A stretch of DNA of 63,816 nucleotides from a virus. The notes beneath the pieces are model-generated. The model had not been told where the DNA came from. It ran no database searches and saw only the letters and a program-made list of their open reading frames with translations. The position numbers were made by a program, and so were the translations under genes. This document shows, piece after piece, positions 24,497 through 32,647 of the stretch (position 1 is its first letter; each line of letters opens with the position of its first letter). The stretch spans positions 1 through 63,816 of the IMG/VR virus record IMGVR_UViG_3300005253_000675. One strand, written 5' to 3'.

Positions 24497-24690
24497 AGGG
24501 AGCTTGGGACAGATAATGCGTCATCATCACGTGAACGCGCCCTGAGCTGACGGTAGGTGCTCCGTCGCGTGAGGCCGTACAGCACCACCCGGGACAGGAA
24601 CTCGGGGTCGGTCCGCTGGACCTCCTCGGCCTGCCTGGCGATGTCGTGCGGCAGCCTCACCTCGAGGCTGATCGTCCTGGTCTCCCACAT
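24493..24690 (-). CDS. ribbon-helix-helix-like protein, 65 aa
   Basis: RTISLEVRLPHDIARQAEEV resembles the strand-helix start of CopG/Arc-type ribbon-helix-helix DNA-binding proteins, followed by a second helix. Possible transcription regulator; motif call only. Confidence 0.5.
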   Translation of the reverse strand: MWETRTISLEVRLPHDIARQAEEVQRTDPEFLSRVVLYGLTRRSTYRQLRARSRDDDALSVPSSL

Positions 24691-24691
24691 G

Positions 24692-25405
24692 TCAAGCCTC
24701 CTCTCGCGCTCGGTTGAGCGTGTCCTCCGCGAACTGCGCGGGCTCCTCGACCTCGTGGTTCGAGATCTTCTCTAGCGCCTCTCGGTACCTCTTGAGAGGT
24801 CCGTCACCCGGCCTCACCCCGTCGAGAGCGGTGCGGGCGATCTCGGCGATTGCCGGGATCTTCGTGTTCTCGTGTGCGCCACCCTTGATAACGCTCTCGA
24901 TGGCTTCCAGAGCCTCACGCAGCTTGGCTTCCGTCGGACCAGAGGCACGAATGAACGCCGCCTCAGCCTCCCGCAGCCCATCGTCTAGCTGCTCGCGGCT
25001 ATGATCCGCGTCGATCAGCCCCGTGGCATCGCCACGTCTGTGCACCTCACAAATCCCAGCGCCACTCCCAGCAAACCGTACGCACTGCCGTCCAGTTTCC
25101 CGCGATACAGCCTTGCACCTCACCACATTTTCCCGCAGCCCATCGCTGGGCGCTGGTGGGCGGGTGAAACGACGGTCCCCCTTGCGTTTATCATTCGGCC
25201 CACAGTTGCATGGACGTGGGGGCCATTCGTGGGGCACCCCGTCGCGACACGTTGTCGGTTCACCCGTCACGCCATTGCGGTCCCAACCTTTTTTGACGGA
25301 ACAGCCAGAGCACAAATCCAACTCATTCGAACGACACCAGCTTGTGTGTTCACTCTCTCGCTCCCCACCAATGACCGGATCAGGGGCTGGTTTTTTAGTT
25401 GCCAT
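24692..25405 (-). CDS. hypothetical protein with Cys clusters and repeated REALExI helices, 237 aa
   Basis: N-terminal half has several Cys pairs (CSGCSVK, CNCG, CEVHR). The C-terminal half has two units of the form (L/Y)REALE.I...A..AL. The same style of unit recurs in the 258-aa product at 26061-26837. This stretch (about 24.7-27.1 kb) is visibly lower in GC than the rest of the window. Confidence 0.65.
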   Translation of the reverse strand: MATKKPAPDPVIGGERESEHTSWCRSNELDLCSGCSVKKGWDRNGVTGEPTTCRDGVPHEWPPRPCNCGPNDKRKGDRRFTRPPAPSDGLRENVVRCKAVSRETGRQCVRFAGSGAGICEVHRRGDATGLIDADHSREQLDDGLREAEAAFIRASGPTEAKLREALEAIESVIKGGAHENTKIPAIAEIARTALDGVRPGDGPLKRYREALEKISNHEVEEPAQFAEDTLNRAREEA

Positions 25406-25940
25406 ATCTACTCACTTCGATTCCCATTCCGCTTTTGGTATCTAGTTGGATGCCTTCGTCGTTCGTTGGTCCGGCCCAAGTGATTTCATGGACGCCGCCC
25501 GCCATCCGCTGCACGACAACCAAGGCGAGGTCTGCTACCGCATCGGGTATGGGCTCTGCGCCGTAACTATCCCAATCCTTCTTCAAGCTGCGGAAATGCA
25601 CGATACGCTTCACCACATCAGTTTCTAGCTGGATGGGCTTCTCGGGCTCTCCCCGCTCCTCGGTGGCTGCCTTGGCGTCGGCCTTGGCCTTGGCTCTTAA
25701 TACACCGACATTGTGTGGATCAAACGAGCCCCTACATGATGTCCCAGTGTGGGGAGCCTCAAGGATGCATCCCAGTTCACATTTCTTCTCCCCCCCACCG
25801 CTTGTATCGCTTTCGGTGGCTGCTGGGGGCTTGGGATCAATCCTGGGCATCCACCGGTGACCGCACACTCCACACTGTTTGCCGTAGCCGCCGAATTTCA
25901 CGAGTGTACTGTCGCAGGTACCGCATCGCTCACCCATCAT
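25395..25940 (-). CDS. hypothetical zinc-ribbon protein, 181 aa
   Basis: N-terminal four-Cys ribbon (CGTCDSTLV...CGVCGHRW). The C-terminal segment LKKDWDSYGAEPI resembles a small domain seen in many phage and plasmid proteins (K.WDSYG..P). Lower GC than most of the window. Confidence 0.68.
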   Translation of the reverse strand: MMGERCGTCDSTLVKFGGYGKQCGVCGHRWMPRIDPKPPAATESDTSGGGEKKCELGCILEAPHTGTSCRGSFDPHNVGVLRAKAKADAKAATEERGEPEKPIQLETDVVKRIVHFRSLKKDWDSYGAEPIPDAVADLALVVVQRMAGGVHEITWAGPTNDEGIQLDTKSGMGIEVSRYGN

Positions 25941-26068
25941 CCTGGCTCCTGCTCGGTGGGGGTGCCAAGTAATGTTTGGGTCTTGGGCTCTCGCTCACCC
26001 AACGGCGGACCCACATATAGCTTGCCATTCCATATCCTAAGGTAAAGCGTAAATACGACCTTACACAT
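25937..26068 (-). CDS. hypothetical protein, 43 aa
   Basis: ATG 26068 overlaps the upstream stop by 8 nt; TGA overlaps the next ATG (ATGA). Starts MCKVVFTLYLRIWNGKLYVG. Confidence 0.55.
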   Translation of the reverse strand: MCKVVFTLYLRIWNGKLYVGPPLGEREPKTQTLLGTPTEQEPG

Positions 26069-26837
26069 CTGGCTTCTCCTCCTGCGCTGGGGGCTCGGTA
26101 ATGAGCGGTTCATTCCACTCCAACATCAGACTCTTGTTGTAATGGCTGCCCTCATGTCCAGCTTTTCGAGTGCAGACTACGGGACACGCCTCGACCTTTC
26201 GGTCTATCGCTTCGCACTGTACTGTGGGCATTTCATGTTCTATTCGGGCTATATACTTAAGCATCCCCTCGAACCATGCCTGATCAACAGCGTTGCCCCT
26301 GGCCCTAGCGGCTTCCACATCTTCCCGGGCTTCTCGCTTCATCCTTTGCCAGTGTGTCTCGTCCACTTCTGTTGGGGGCTCGGCGGTGAGGGCGGCGCGG
26401 GCTTCGCAGTTATGGCATCCACATGGAGGATCACAGGCGTAATTTGCGAAGGGCTTCAGTGCCTTGCGCAACCTCGCCGCTCGCGCTCCCTCCAGCTCAT
26501 CCCTGGCTGTGGCGCAGAATGGGCACTCAATGTTGCCATCGTCCACTGAATAATGCTGCCCGCATACCTCACAGCTACGAGGACCCATGTCCCCCACAGG
26601 TCCAGCCTTCTCCTCATCCCCGGCTGTGGCTGATGGGTAAATGAGCAGGTGCCCCATCTCTGTGTTGAACCACCGCGCAAACTCTCTCGCGGCCTCCTCT
26701 ACCTCTACCCCGTCCGCGAAAACGAACCTGCCGTCGGCGGTGATGCGAAACATTTCCTCGCCCTCATTGGGATGAAATACGAGGGGGTGAGGCTCGGATT
26801 GCGACATTTTCATTTTTATCGGTGTGCGCTCACTCAT
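26061..26837 (-). CDS. hypothetical early protein with zinc ribbon, 258 aa
   Basis: ATG 26837. RFVFADGVEVEEAAREFARW is a recurrent phage early-protein module, followed by CEVCGQHY...CPFC, an LRKAL..A...CGCHNCEARAAL unit and a C-terminal Cys pair. The end PPAQEEKPDV resembles the ends of two neighbouring small products, pointing to local duplication. Confidence 0.65.
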   Translation of the reverse strand: MSERTPIKMKMSQSEPHPLVFHPNEGEEMFRITADGRFVFADGVEVEEAAREFARWFNTEMGHLLIYPSATAGDEEKAGPVGDMGPRSCEVCGQHYSVDDGNIECPFCATARDELEGARAARLRKALKPFANYACDPPCGCHNCEARAALTAEPPTEVDETHWQRMKREAREDVEAARARGNAVDQAWFEGMLKYIARIEHEMPTVQCEAIDRKVEACPVVCTRKAGHEGSHYNKSLMLEWNEPLITEPPAQEEKPDV

Positions 26838-27084
26838 CGGCTTTGGGCTCCTGGGGAGAGAGACGTTTGACCCACGCCTCATCGAACGCGGCCATCGCTT
26901 CTGCGGGCGAATCTCCGAAACCCGCAACGCCGTCTTGGAGATTCTCACCGTAGAGTGCGCACCACTGATCGCCGTCGATGCTCAGACTTGGACGGAAGAT
27001 GGTGCTGGGACAGACCGCTACGTTCGCGGCATCTAGCCGCCTGTCTGCTGAGGCGTTGTCGATGTCATCGCTGTAGGCTGTCAT
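26830..27084 (-). CDS. hypothetical protein, 84 aa
   Basis: IDGDQWCALYGENLQDGVAG followed by GFGDSPAEAMAAF is a pattern of a small conserved phage protein of unknown function. Overlaps neighbours by 4-8 nt. Confidence 0.68.
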   Translation of the reverse strand: MTAYSDDIDNASADRRLDAANVAVCPSTIFRPSLSIDGDQWCALYGENLQDGVAGFGDSPAEAMAAFDEAWVKRLSPQEPKADE

Positions 27085-27158
27085 TCCTGTTTCTCTTCCT
27101 GCGCTGGGGCCTCACGGTTATACTTGCCCTTCCAATTACACAGCCGCTCTACCTCCAT
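27081..27158 (-). CDS. 25-aa peptide
   Basis: MEVERLCNWKGKYNREAPAQ... The stop forms ATGA with the next gene. Its end resembles the C-terminus of the 258-aa product. Small and weakly supported. Confidence 0.4.
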   Translation of the reverse strand: MEVERLCNWKGKYNREAPAQEEKQE

Positions 27159-27364
27159 GGTCGAGACGACCCGGCCTTCGCGTGACCGGGCAGCTTGCCC
27201 TGCGAGCTAAGATGGCCCGACAGGCCACGCGCCGAGGGGAAGCCCTGGCCGCAGGTGCACCAGGCCACCCGGGGAAGGGCCGCGTACCAGCACGGTAGAC
27301 AGCGGCCAGCTGCCCCGGGGAAGTCGGCCGACGGCCGCTTTCCGCAGGTCCGGCAGGAGCTCAC
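27149..27364 (-). CDS. zinc-finger hypothetical protein, 71 aa
   Basis: CRTCGKRP...CLPCW zinc ribbon then WCTCGQGFPSARGLSGHLSS, close to a C2H2-like finger. ATGA overlap with the hypermodification gene stop. Confidence 0.68.
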   Translation of the reverse strand: MSSCRTCGKRPSADFPGAAGRCLPCWYAALPRVAWCTCGQGFPSARGLSGHLSSQGKLPGHAKAGSSRPWR

Positions 27365-28266
27365 GAGGCCACCTTGAACCGGCGCCGCAGGTTCTGGCCG
27401 TCGGTGCGTCGGGCCTCGTGGTACCGGCCGAACTCGCAGAGGCAGTTCTCCACGTCGGAGCGGTCCAGGTAGACGTAGTCGAGCGCGCCGTGGTCCCAGC
27501 TGGGCATCCGGCCCTCGAGGAACCGGTCCTGGCGGCCGCGGAGCCAGACGAGGCGCTCATTGTAGCCCGCCTCGCCGGGGCCGCGGTCGGGCGCGTTGTC
27601 GACGAGGTCCATCCCCCGCCGCGCGCCGGGCCCGAGCAGGGCGTACCCGTCGTTGGAGTGCGGCAGGTTTAACCCGTTCTCCGGGTAGCTGAGGTCCAGG
27701 CAGGTCTGGTAGGCGACGAAGGGGCCGATCCCCTGGAACTCACGTAGGAGCCGGAGCAGCTGACGCCGGTCCAGGAGCGTCCAGTCAGGCGCCTCGTCCT
27801 GGCGACGAGCGGCCAGCTCCGCCGCGGCCCGGGCCCAGAGCGTCGGCCAGCTGTCCCGCTTGGGGCCCGGGATGCCGGCGTTCCCGAGGAGGTACGCGCC
27901 CGTGTACGGATGGCCGGGGCCGAAGTCCGCCATCCGGGCCCTGACGTCATCCGCGTTCGAGAGACCGGCCTCGTCGATCGTCAGCCACCCCACGTGCGCC
28001 TTCGAGTCCTCGCGCAGCCCCTGGCGATACGCCAGGACGTTCAGGAGCACCTCGTCGTTCGACGCGTCTAGGTCGAGGCGGCCCTCGGCGACGTGGTCCA
28101 CCAGCCAGGCCGTCCCGGGGTCGAGCCGCCGGTAGACGTTCGTGAACCGGTAGGCGCGGAGGTACGGGTCGTCGGTCCACGGCGACGGCCGGCCCTCGAC
28201 GTGGCGGGCGTACCAGATCCGGTGTCGCTCCCGGACCCAGTGCCAGAACAGCTTCTCGTTGGTCAC
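27361..28266 (-). CDS. DNA base-hypermodification protein (5-hmdU DNA kinase helical domain / thymine pyrophosphorylase-like family)
   Basis: 301 aa from GTG 28266 (GTGA overlap). Residues 29-49 (PWTDDPYLRAY then RFTNVYRRLD), FQGIGPFVAYQ (177-187) and ENCLCEFGRYHEAR (273-286) match, from memory, the signatures of the family described as alpha-glutamyl/putrescinyl thymine pyrophosphorylases, which includes the helical domain of 5-hmdU DNA kinases in hypermodified phages. There is no fused P-loop here. Members act on hydroxymethylated pyrimidines already in DNA, forming or displacing an activated ester to attach other groups. It lies away from the nucleotide-metabolism block at 3-8 kb but likely works downstream of it. 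Confidence 0.8.
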   Translation of the reverse strand: MTNEKLFWHWVRERHRIWYARHVEGRPSPWTDDPYLRAYRFTNVYRRLDPGTAWLVDHVAEGRLDLDASNDEVLLNVLAYRQGLREDSKAHVGWLTIDEAGLSNADDVRARMADFGPGHPYTGAYLLGNAGIPGPKRDSWPTLWARAAAELAARRQDEAPDWTLLDRRQLLRLLREFQGIGPFVAYQTCLDLSYPENGLNLPHSNDGYALLGPGARRGMDLVDNAPDRGPGEAGYNERLVWLRGRQDRFLEGRMPSWDHGALDYVYLDRSDVENCLCEFGRYHEARRTDGQNLRRRFKVAS

Positions 28267-28490
28267 GTCGCCTTCTCCACCGGCATCGTCGCACCGCAGC
28301 ACGTGGACCAGCCCGTCCGCAGGCACGCGGTCACGTCCTCAGCCGACAGCTCCTCGATCCGGTCGCACGTCGGGCAGCGCACGATCATGAGCCCGAGGGC
28401 GTCGGAGATCGTCTCGTGCAGGGTCGCGGCCCGGGTGAGGAGCTCGCTCACCTCCTCTGACCTGACCGCGCCGCCGGCGTCCTTCTCCAC
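28263..28490 (-). CDS. hypothetical zinc-ribbon protein, 75 aa
   Basis: Taken from GTG 28490. CPTCDRIEEL...CCGATM suggests a zinc ribbon. A leader variant (CAGACAGAGGACAGG) lies upstream; its usual 8-nt spacing would fall on an in-frame ACG two codons before the GTG, so the start is uncertain. Confidence 0.6.
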   Translation of the reverse strand: MEKDAGGAVRSEEVSELLTRAATLHETISDALGLMIVRCPTCDRIEELSAEDVTACLRTGWSTCCGATMPVEKAT

Positions 28491-28557
28491 GTCCGTCGTC
28501 CTGTCCTCTGTCTGAGGTGGGCTCAGATGGTAGCTCCCCGCCGGCCGTTTGTACAAT

Positions 28558-28926
28558 CTATTTTGCGGAGCTCTCCGCGAAGCGGTGAAACCGGCCCCTC
28601 CGCCGCTTCCACTCGGCGACCTCCTGCTCCGACAGCCGGTCCATCGCCCGGTAGGCCAGCTCGATCGTCTCCGGTAGGCGGAACGTCATGTCCGGGGAGA
28701 AGGCCAGGCCCCTCACGTAGAGCTGCTTCCAGGTGCGCCAGGCCACCACGACGTCGTCGGCGTGAGACTTCGGCACCGGGTTTCCGCGGAGCGCCTCTCG
28801 CATCACCTGGTAGGGCACGTGACCACAGCGCAGCAGGCGCTGGGCGTTGGCGATCGTGCCGAACAGCGGTAGGACCTGGTCGCTGATGTCTTCGTCCACG
28901 GTGAGCTTCTCTTGGTGCTGACCCAT
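28558..28926 (-). CDS. putative HTH regulatory protein, paralogue of the 22320-22673 product
   Basis: 122 aa. Shares LFGT.AN, ALRG.PV and W..WK..YVRG with the 117-aa protein. First gene of the 19-29 kb leftward operon, where an autoregulator would sit. TAGGAGAGAGACCC precedes ATG 28926 with the same 8-nt GGAG spacing. Confidence 0.65.
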   Translation of the reverse strand: MGQHQEKLTVDEDISDQVLPLFGTIANAQRLLRCGHVPYQVMREALRGNPVPKSHADDVVVAWRTWKQLYVRGLAFSPDMTFRLPETIELAYRAMDRLSEQEVAEWKRRRGRFHRFAESSAK

Positions 28927-29196
28927 GGGTCTCTCTCCTATTACACGTGAGAATAAATTAATATAAAATATATACTTTTAATTCACTAGAACTACAGACT
29001 AGAGGCTAGAGGCAAGGGCGACAAGGTTTTAGGATAGGTAGATCAGGGGGACGAACCGAAGAAATAGTGCCCGGAGGAACTTACGAAAGTCGCTCGTGGT
29101 TGGGTATTCTTCTTTTTCGCTCGTGTAGTAGGTGGCGAGCCTTGAGGGTGGACGCTACCGTAAAGCGTTGATCGCCGAGGCCCTCGAGGAGAACCC
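28927..29196. promoter_or_regulatory. AT-rich divergent intergenic region
   Basis: 270 nt between the leftward early operon and the rightward late operon. The part at about 28940-28985 is almost pure A/T (AATAAATTAATATAAAATAT), the most AT-rich stretch in the window. On the minus strand, TATATT with CTGTAG 19 nt upstream is a weak match to the repeated promoter. Candidate promoter or replication origin; no tRNA or clear gene seen. Confidence 0.5.
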
Positions 29197-29361
29197 ATGG
29201 ACGTCCTGATCCCCCTGTCCGCCTTCCTGGCTGGGCTCGGCGTTCACCGTTGGAGAGAGCGTCTGCGGCGGGCTCGTGAGAGAGACGTCAGGGTCCGGGC
29301 GCGGGTGGACCTGGTGCTGCTCGACGCGGCGGCGCTCGCTGAACATCTCCAGGGTGACTAG
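29197..29361 (+). CDS. small membrane-anchored protein, 54 aa
   Basis: Short hydrophobic start (VLIPLSAFLAGLGVH) followed by an Arg-rich helix. Preceded by GAGGAG. First gene before the terminase small subunit. Confidence 0.6.
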   Translation: MDVLIPLSAFLAGLGVHRWRERLRRARERDVRVRARVDLVLLDAAALAEHLQGD

Positions 29362-29393
29362 GTGAGACGGGAGATCCGGGAGACGCGGCGCTG

Positions 29394-30191
29394 ATGCCCG
29401 GCCGCATCACCAAGGACCTCGTCAAGGCGAGGGGCGCACCCCCGGAGAAGGGCGGCGCCGCCTGGCGGAAGCTGGTGGCCCGGATCGTCAGGCACGTTCA
29501 CCAGAACCAGCCCATCTGCGGCGAGGCTGGCGGGAGGCGTCGGGACGGCTGGCCGTGCGAGAGCCGCTGGACCATGGCCAACGGGCTCTGCAAGATGCAC
29601 GGCGGAGCCGCCCGTCGAGGGGCCGAGCACCCCGCCTTCGTCCACGGCCGCGCCTCGCGCGTCTACGACGGTCTCCCCGCCCGGTTCAAGCAGGCCTATC
29701 TGGCCAGCATCCAGGACGACGACCTCCTGTCCCTGCGGTCGGAGCTGGCCATGGCCGACGTGCGCGCCGGGGAGCTGGTCGAGCGGCTCGACACCGGGGA
29801 GTCGGGCGAGCGGTGGCGGCGCCTGGGCCAGCTGGCCGAGGGGCTGGTGTCGGAGCTGGGGACGGACGACCCGTCCCCGGACGCGCTGCGAGGCAAGGCG
29901 GCCGAGATCTCGGCGCTGTCCGAGCGGGCGGCCGACGACGAGCGGGCGTGGCGCGAGCTGCGGTCCTCACACCAGCACCGGCGGAAGCTGGCCGACACGG
30001 AGCGGAAGCGTCTCAAGGACCTGCACGCGTACCTGACGGCCGAGGAGGCGCTGGCCATCATAGCCAGGCTCACGGACACCATCGTGCGGCACGTGGAGGA
30101 CAAGGCCGCGCTGACGGCTATCCTGCACGAGATCCAGGCGCTGACCGGCAACGACCCGGGCGATCAGCGGCGCTTGGCCCTGCTGTCGTGA
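29394..30191 (+). CDS. terminase small subunit-like protein
   Basis: 265 aa. Contains CKMHGGAARRGAEHPAFVHG followed by RAS, the 'HGG..G..p.f.hGr.S' motif common in phage small terminases, then a long helical region. Upstream of the large subunit as usual, with three small genes between. Confidence 0.7.
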   Translation: MPGRITKDLVKARGAPPEKGGAAWRKLVARIVRHVHQNQPICGEAGGRRRDGWPCESRWTMANGLCKMHGGAARRGAEHPAFVHGRASRVYDGLPARFKQAYLASIQDDDLLSLRSELAMADVRAGELVERLDTGESGERWRRLGQLAEGLVSELGTDDPSPDALRGKAAEISALSERAADDERAWRELRSSHQHRRKLADTERKRLKDLHAYLTAEEALAIIARLTDTIVRHVEDKAALTAILHEIQALTGNDPGDQRRLALLS

Positions 30192-30361
30192 CGAGGGGCC
30201 CACGAGAGAAGGGGCGACGCCGGCGCGGCAAGCACCACCGACGACGACGTGAGCGGGAGGAGCGACGTGAGAGGCGGGTACGCCAGACGACGGGCCAAAC
30301 GTACCCCGCGGGAGTCCGAGCGATCGGAGCCTGGGGCGACGTGGCGAAGAAGGCTGACTGA
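30188..30361 (+). CDS. highly basic small protein, 57 aa
   Basis: GTG 30188 in a GTGA overlap with the small terminase. The first 35 residues are mostly Arg/Lys. May bind nucleic acid. Confidence 0.6.
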   Translation: MTRGPREKGRRRRGKHHRRRREREERRERRVRQTTGQTYPAGVRAIGAWGDVAKKAD

Positions 30362-30379
30362 GAGGTGGAGACTCCTGGG

Positions 30380-30490
30380 ATGGCTGACCAGACTGTTGAG
30401 ACGATAGCCGACGCGGTGTCGAGCGGACCGCGCGACCCGGCGTTCTCCCTACTCGGTCGCCAGCACGTTAGCCCCAGGGTCAGCGCGTGA
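30380..30490 (+). CDS. 36-aa peptide
   Basis: MADQTVETIADAVSS...; ATG after GGAG at 30367-30370 region. Its stop overlaps the next GTG (GTGA). Low information content. Confidence 0.45.
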   Translation: MADQTVETIADAVSSGPRDPAFSLLGRQHVSPRVSA

Positions 30491-30990
30491 TCGTCTTTCA
30501 GGTGTGTGGGTACTGCAAGAGGCGTCAACCTGTCACCTTTGAGACTGACGGGATGGGTGGAGTCTTTGATCGTGGTCTGGACTATGATTGCGTTGATCGA
30601 CGGCGACGTGGGGTGTGCCTAGACTGCCCTCGCCCGGTGGAGGGGCCACGCTCCTTTCGTTGTCGCGTGTGTAAGACGGCCGTGAAGAAGAAGCGGTTGA
30701 GGTTGAGGCGGGAGGTGATCTTGGCTCGGCAGCGTATCTACTGGAAGAGACACCCGAGCTATAACACGAGGCGTCGCCCCGCGGCCCGCCGGTACAAGCA
30801 CGACTATGGGACCAAGTACGTCGGGGTCAACTGTAAGCCTCCCACGTGCCGATGCTGCGGTGACGACGTGCCGTTCTCCGGGCGGGGCCGACCGTTCCTG
30901 GAGTGCCCGCCGTGCCGCGCTAAGCTCAGGGCCAAACGTCTGGGTAACTGGGGCGGCCGGCGCGGGACCTACGTGACGGACCCAGCGTGA
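30487..30990 (+). CDS. Cys-rich putative mobile endonuclease-like protein, copy 1
   Basis: 167 aa, paralogue of the 63187-63702 product: both have CxxCxxRQxVxFETDGMG, a CLDCP/CQDCP pair, a basic helix with (A/E)RQR.YW.RH, RRPAAR.YKHDY and CRCCGD...GRGRP.LECP. Several zinc ribbons plus a basic core suggest a DNA-binding, perhaps endonuclease VII- or HNH-like, protein. It has lower GC than its neighbours and sits between the two terminase genes. Confidence 0.7.
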   Translation: MIVFQVCGYCKRRQPVTFETDGMGGVFDRGLDYDCVDRRRRGVCLDCPRPVEGPRSFRCRVCKTAVKKKRLRLRREVILARQRIYWKRHPSYNTRRRPAARRYKHDYGTKYVGVNCKPPTCRCCGDDVPFSGRGRPFLECPPCRAKLRAKRLGNWGGRRGTYVTDPA

Positions 30991-32522
30991 CCCACCCCAT
31001 CGCCCTCCAGATGCTGGACCAGGTCGCGGCGCGGCTGGCTCAGGAGGTCGGGGAGGAGGCGCCCGAGACCCGGCGCACGTACGAGTGGGAGGACGACTGG
31101 GAGGCCTGGCTCGACCGCATGTTCCCCGCCGCCTTCGCCGACGACTTCGCGCCTCACCAGGCGGAGTTCTGGGCCTGGGTCTGGAAGCTGCGTCGGGGCG
31201 TGCTCCCGGAGGAGCCGTTCGTCGGCGTCTGGAGCCGGGGCGGCGGGAAGTCCTCCTCGGCCGAGGGGGCGACGGTGGCGGTCGGCGTCCGCGGGGTACG
31301 TGGGTACGGGCTCTACGTCCGCGCCACCCAGGACCTGGCGGACACCAGCGTGGGGAACGTGGCCGCGAAGCTGGAGTCGTCCACCGTGGAGCGCTACTAC
31401 CCGGCCCATGCCCGGCGGCTGCTGTCCAAGTTCGGCAGCTCCCGGGGCTGGCGGCGGAACCGGATCCGGACGGCGGGCGGCTTCACCCTCGACGCGCTGG
31501 GCCTGGACGTGGCCGCGCGTGGCGTGAAGATGGAGGACCAGCGCCCGGACTTCATCATCTTCGACGACCTGGACGAGCTGCACGACTCGCCCCACGCGAC
31601 CAAGAAGAAGATCGACACCTTGACGAAGTCGCTGCTGCCAGCCGGCTCCAAGGACGTGGCGGTGATGGGCATCCAGAACCTGATCATCCCCCACGGCGTC
31701 TTCAGCCAGCTGGCCGACGGGCGCGCCCCGTTCCTGGTCAAGCGCCGGGTCAGCGGGCCGCACCCCGCGATCCGGGGGATGAAGACCAAGGTGAAGACGG
31801 TCAAGGGCAAGCGGATGGCGGTCATCACCGGCGGCACGCCGGTGTGGGGCGGCCAGGACCTGAAGGCCTGCCAGGACCTCATGGACCTCATCGGGCTGCC
31901 CGCGTTCCAGCAGGAGTGCCAGCACCAGGTGACCGAGCGCGAGGGCACGCTGTGGACGAAGGACATGATCAAGTACGTTGATCAGGTGCCCGAGCTGAAG
32001 CGGGCCGCGGTGGCCTGCGACCCCTCGGGCGGCGCGACCGAGATCGGGATCGTGGCGGCCGGCGAGGGCTACGACGGCAAGGCCTACGTGTTCGCGGACG
32101 AGACCCAGCCCGGCGCGCTGGGCTCGCTCAACTGGGGCAACGCGCTGATCGACGTGTACGACGAGTGGGAGCTGGACAAGATCCTGGGGGAGCGGAACTA
32201 CGGCGGCGACATGGTGGAGGGGAACATCAAGGCGGCCGCCGGGCTGAGGCGCGTCCCCTTCGAGTACGTGATCGCCTCCAGGGGCAAGACGCTCCGGGCC
32301 GAGCCCGTCTCCACGTTGTACGAGAACGGCGAGGTGCTGCACGTTGGAACCCACCCGGAGCTGGAGATCGAGATGACGGGCTGGGTGCAGGGCGACCCGT
32401 GGTCGCCGAACCGGCTGGACGCGCTGGTCCACGTCCTGACCTGGCTGATGCTGGGCAAGCGGAAGAAGGGCATGCGGTGGGGCTCACAGGCGAAGAAGAA
32501 AGCGAGGAGGGTGGCGGCATGA
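30987..32522 (+). CDS. terminase large subunit
   Basis: 511 aa, GTG start. ATPase Walker A SRGGGKSSS (83-91), Walker B FIIFDDLDE (189-197), then a nuclease domain opening with ACDPSGGATEIGIVAA and later acidic residues. Drives DNA packaging with the portal. Overlaps the upstream gene by 4 nt. Confidence 0.92.
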   Translation: MTHPIALQMLDQVAARLAQEVGEEAPETRRTYEWEDDWEAWLDRMFPAAFADDFAPHQAEFWAWVWKLRRGVLPEEPFVGVWSRGGGKSSSAEGATVAVGVRGVRGYGLYVRATQDLADTSVGNVAAKLESSTVERYYPAHARRLLSKFGSSRGWRRNRIRTAGGFTLDALGLDVAARGVKMEDQRPDFIIFDDLDELHDSPHATKKKIDTLTKSLLPAGSKDVAVMGIQNLIIPHGVFSQLADGRAPFLVKRRVSGPHPAIRGMKTKVKTVKGKRMAVITGGTPVWGGQDLKACQDLMDLIGLPAFQQECQHQVTEREGTLWTKDMIKYVDQVPELKRAAVACDPSGGATEIGIVAAGEGYDGKAYVFADETQPGALGSLNWGNALIDVYDEWELDKILGERNYGGDMVEGNIKAAAGLRRVPFEYVIASRGKTLRAEPVSTLYENGEVLHVGTHPELEIEMTGWVQGDPWSPNRLDALVHVLTWLMLGKRKKGMRWGSQAKKKARRVAA

Positions 32523-32541
32523 CCGGAGCGACGTTCCGGGG

Positions 32542-32646
32542 GTGGGCACGCCGACGGAGGTGACGGTGCCGCTCACCCTGGGCACGGACACGGTCCACGG
32601 CGGCGGCCTGATCACGGGAGAGCTACAGAAACTAGAGGAGGGGTGA
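32542..32646 (+). CDS. 34-aa peptide between terminase and portal
   Basis: GTG-started frame ending 1 nt before the portal ATG; GTPTEVTVPLTLGTDTVHGG. No other frame covers this gap convincingly. Confidence 0.4.
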   Translation: MGTPTEVTVPLTLGTDTVHGGGLITGELQKLEEG

Positions 32647-32647
32647 C

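Noticed and set aside
28927-29196. tRNA gene in the AT-rich intergenic region
   Set aside because: No cloverleaf with a GTTCGA-type arm could be made out.
30969-32432. 487-aa minus-strand open frame opposite the large terminase
   Set aside because: Shadow frame: repetitive composition, no motifs, and no ribosome site. Plus-strand terminase motifs are intact.
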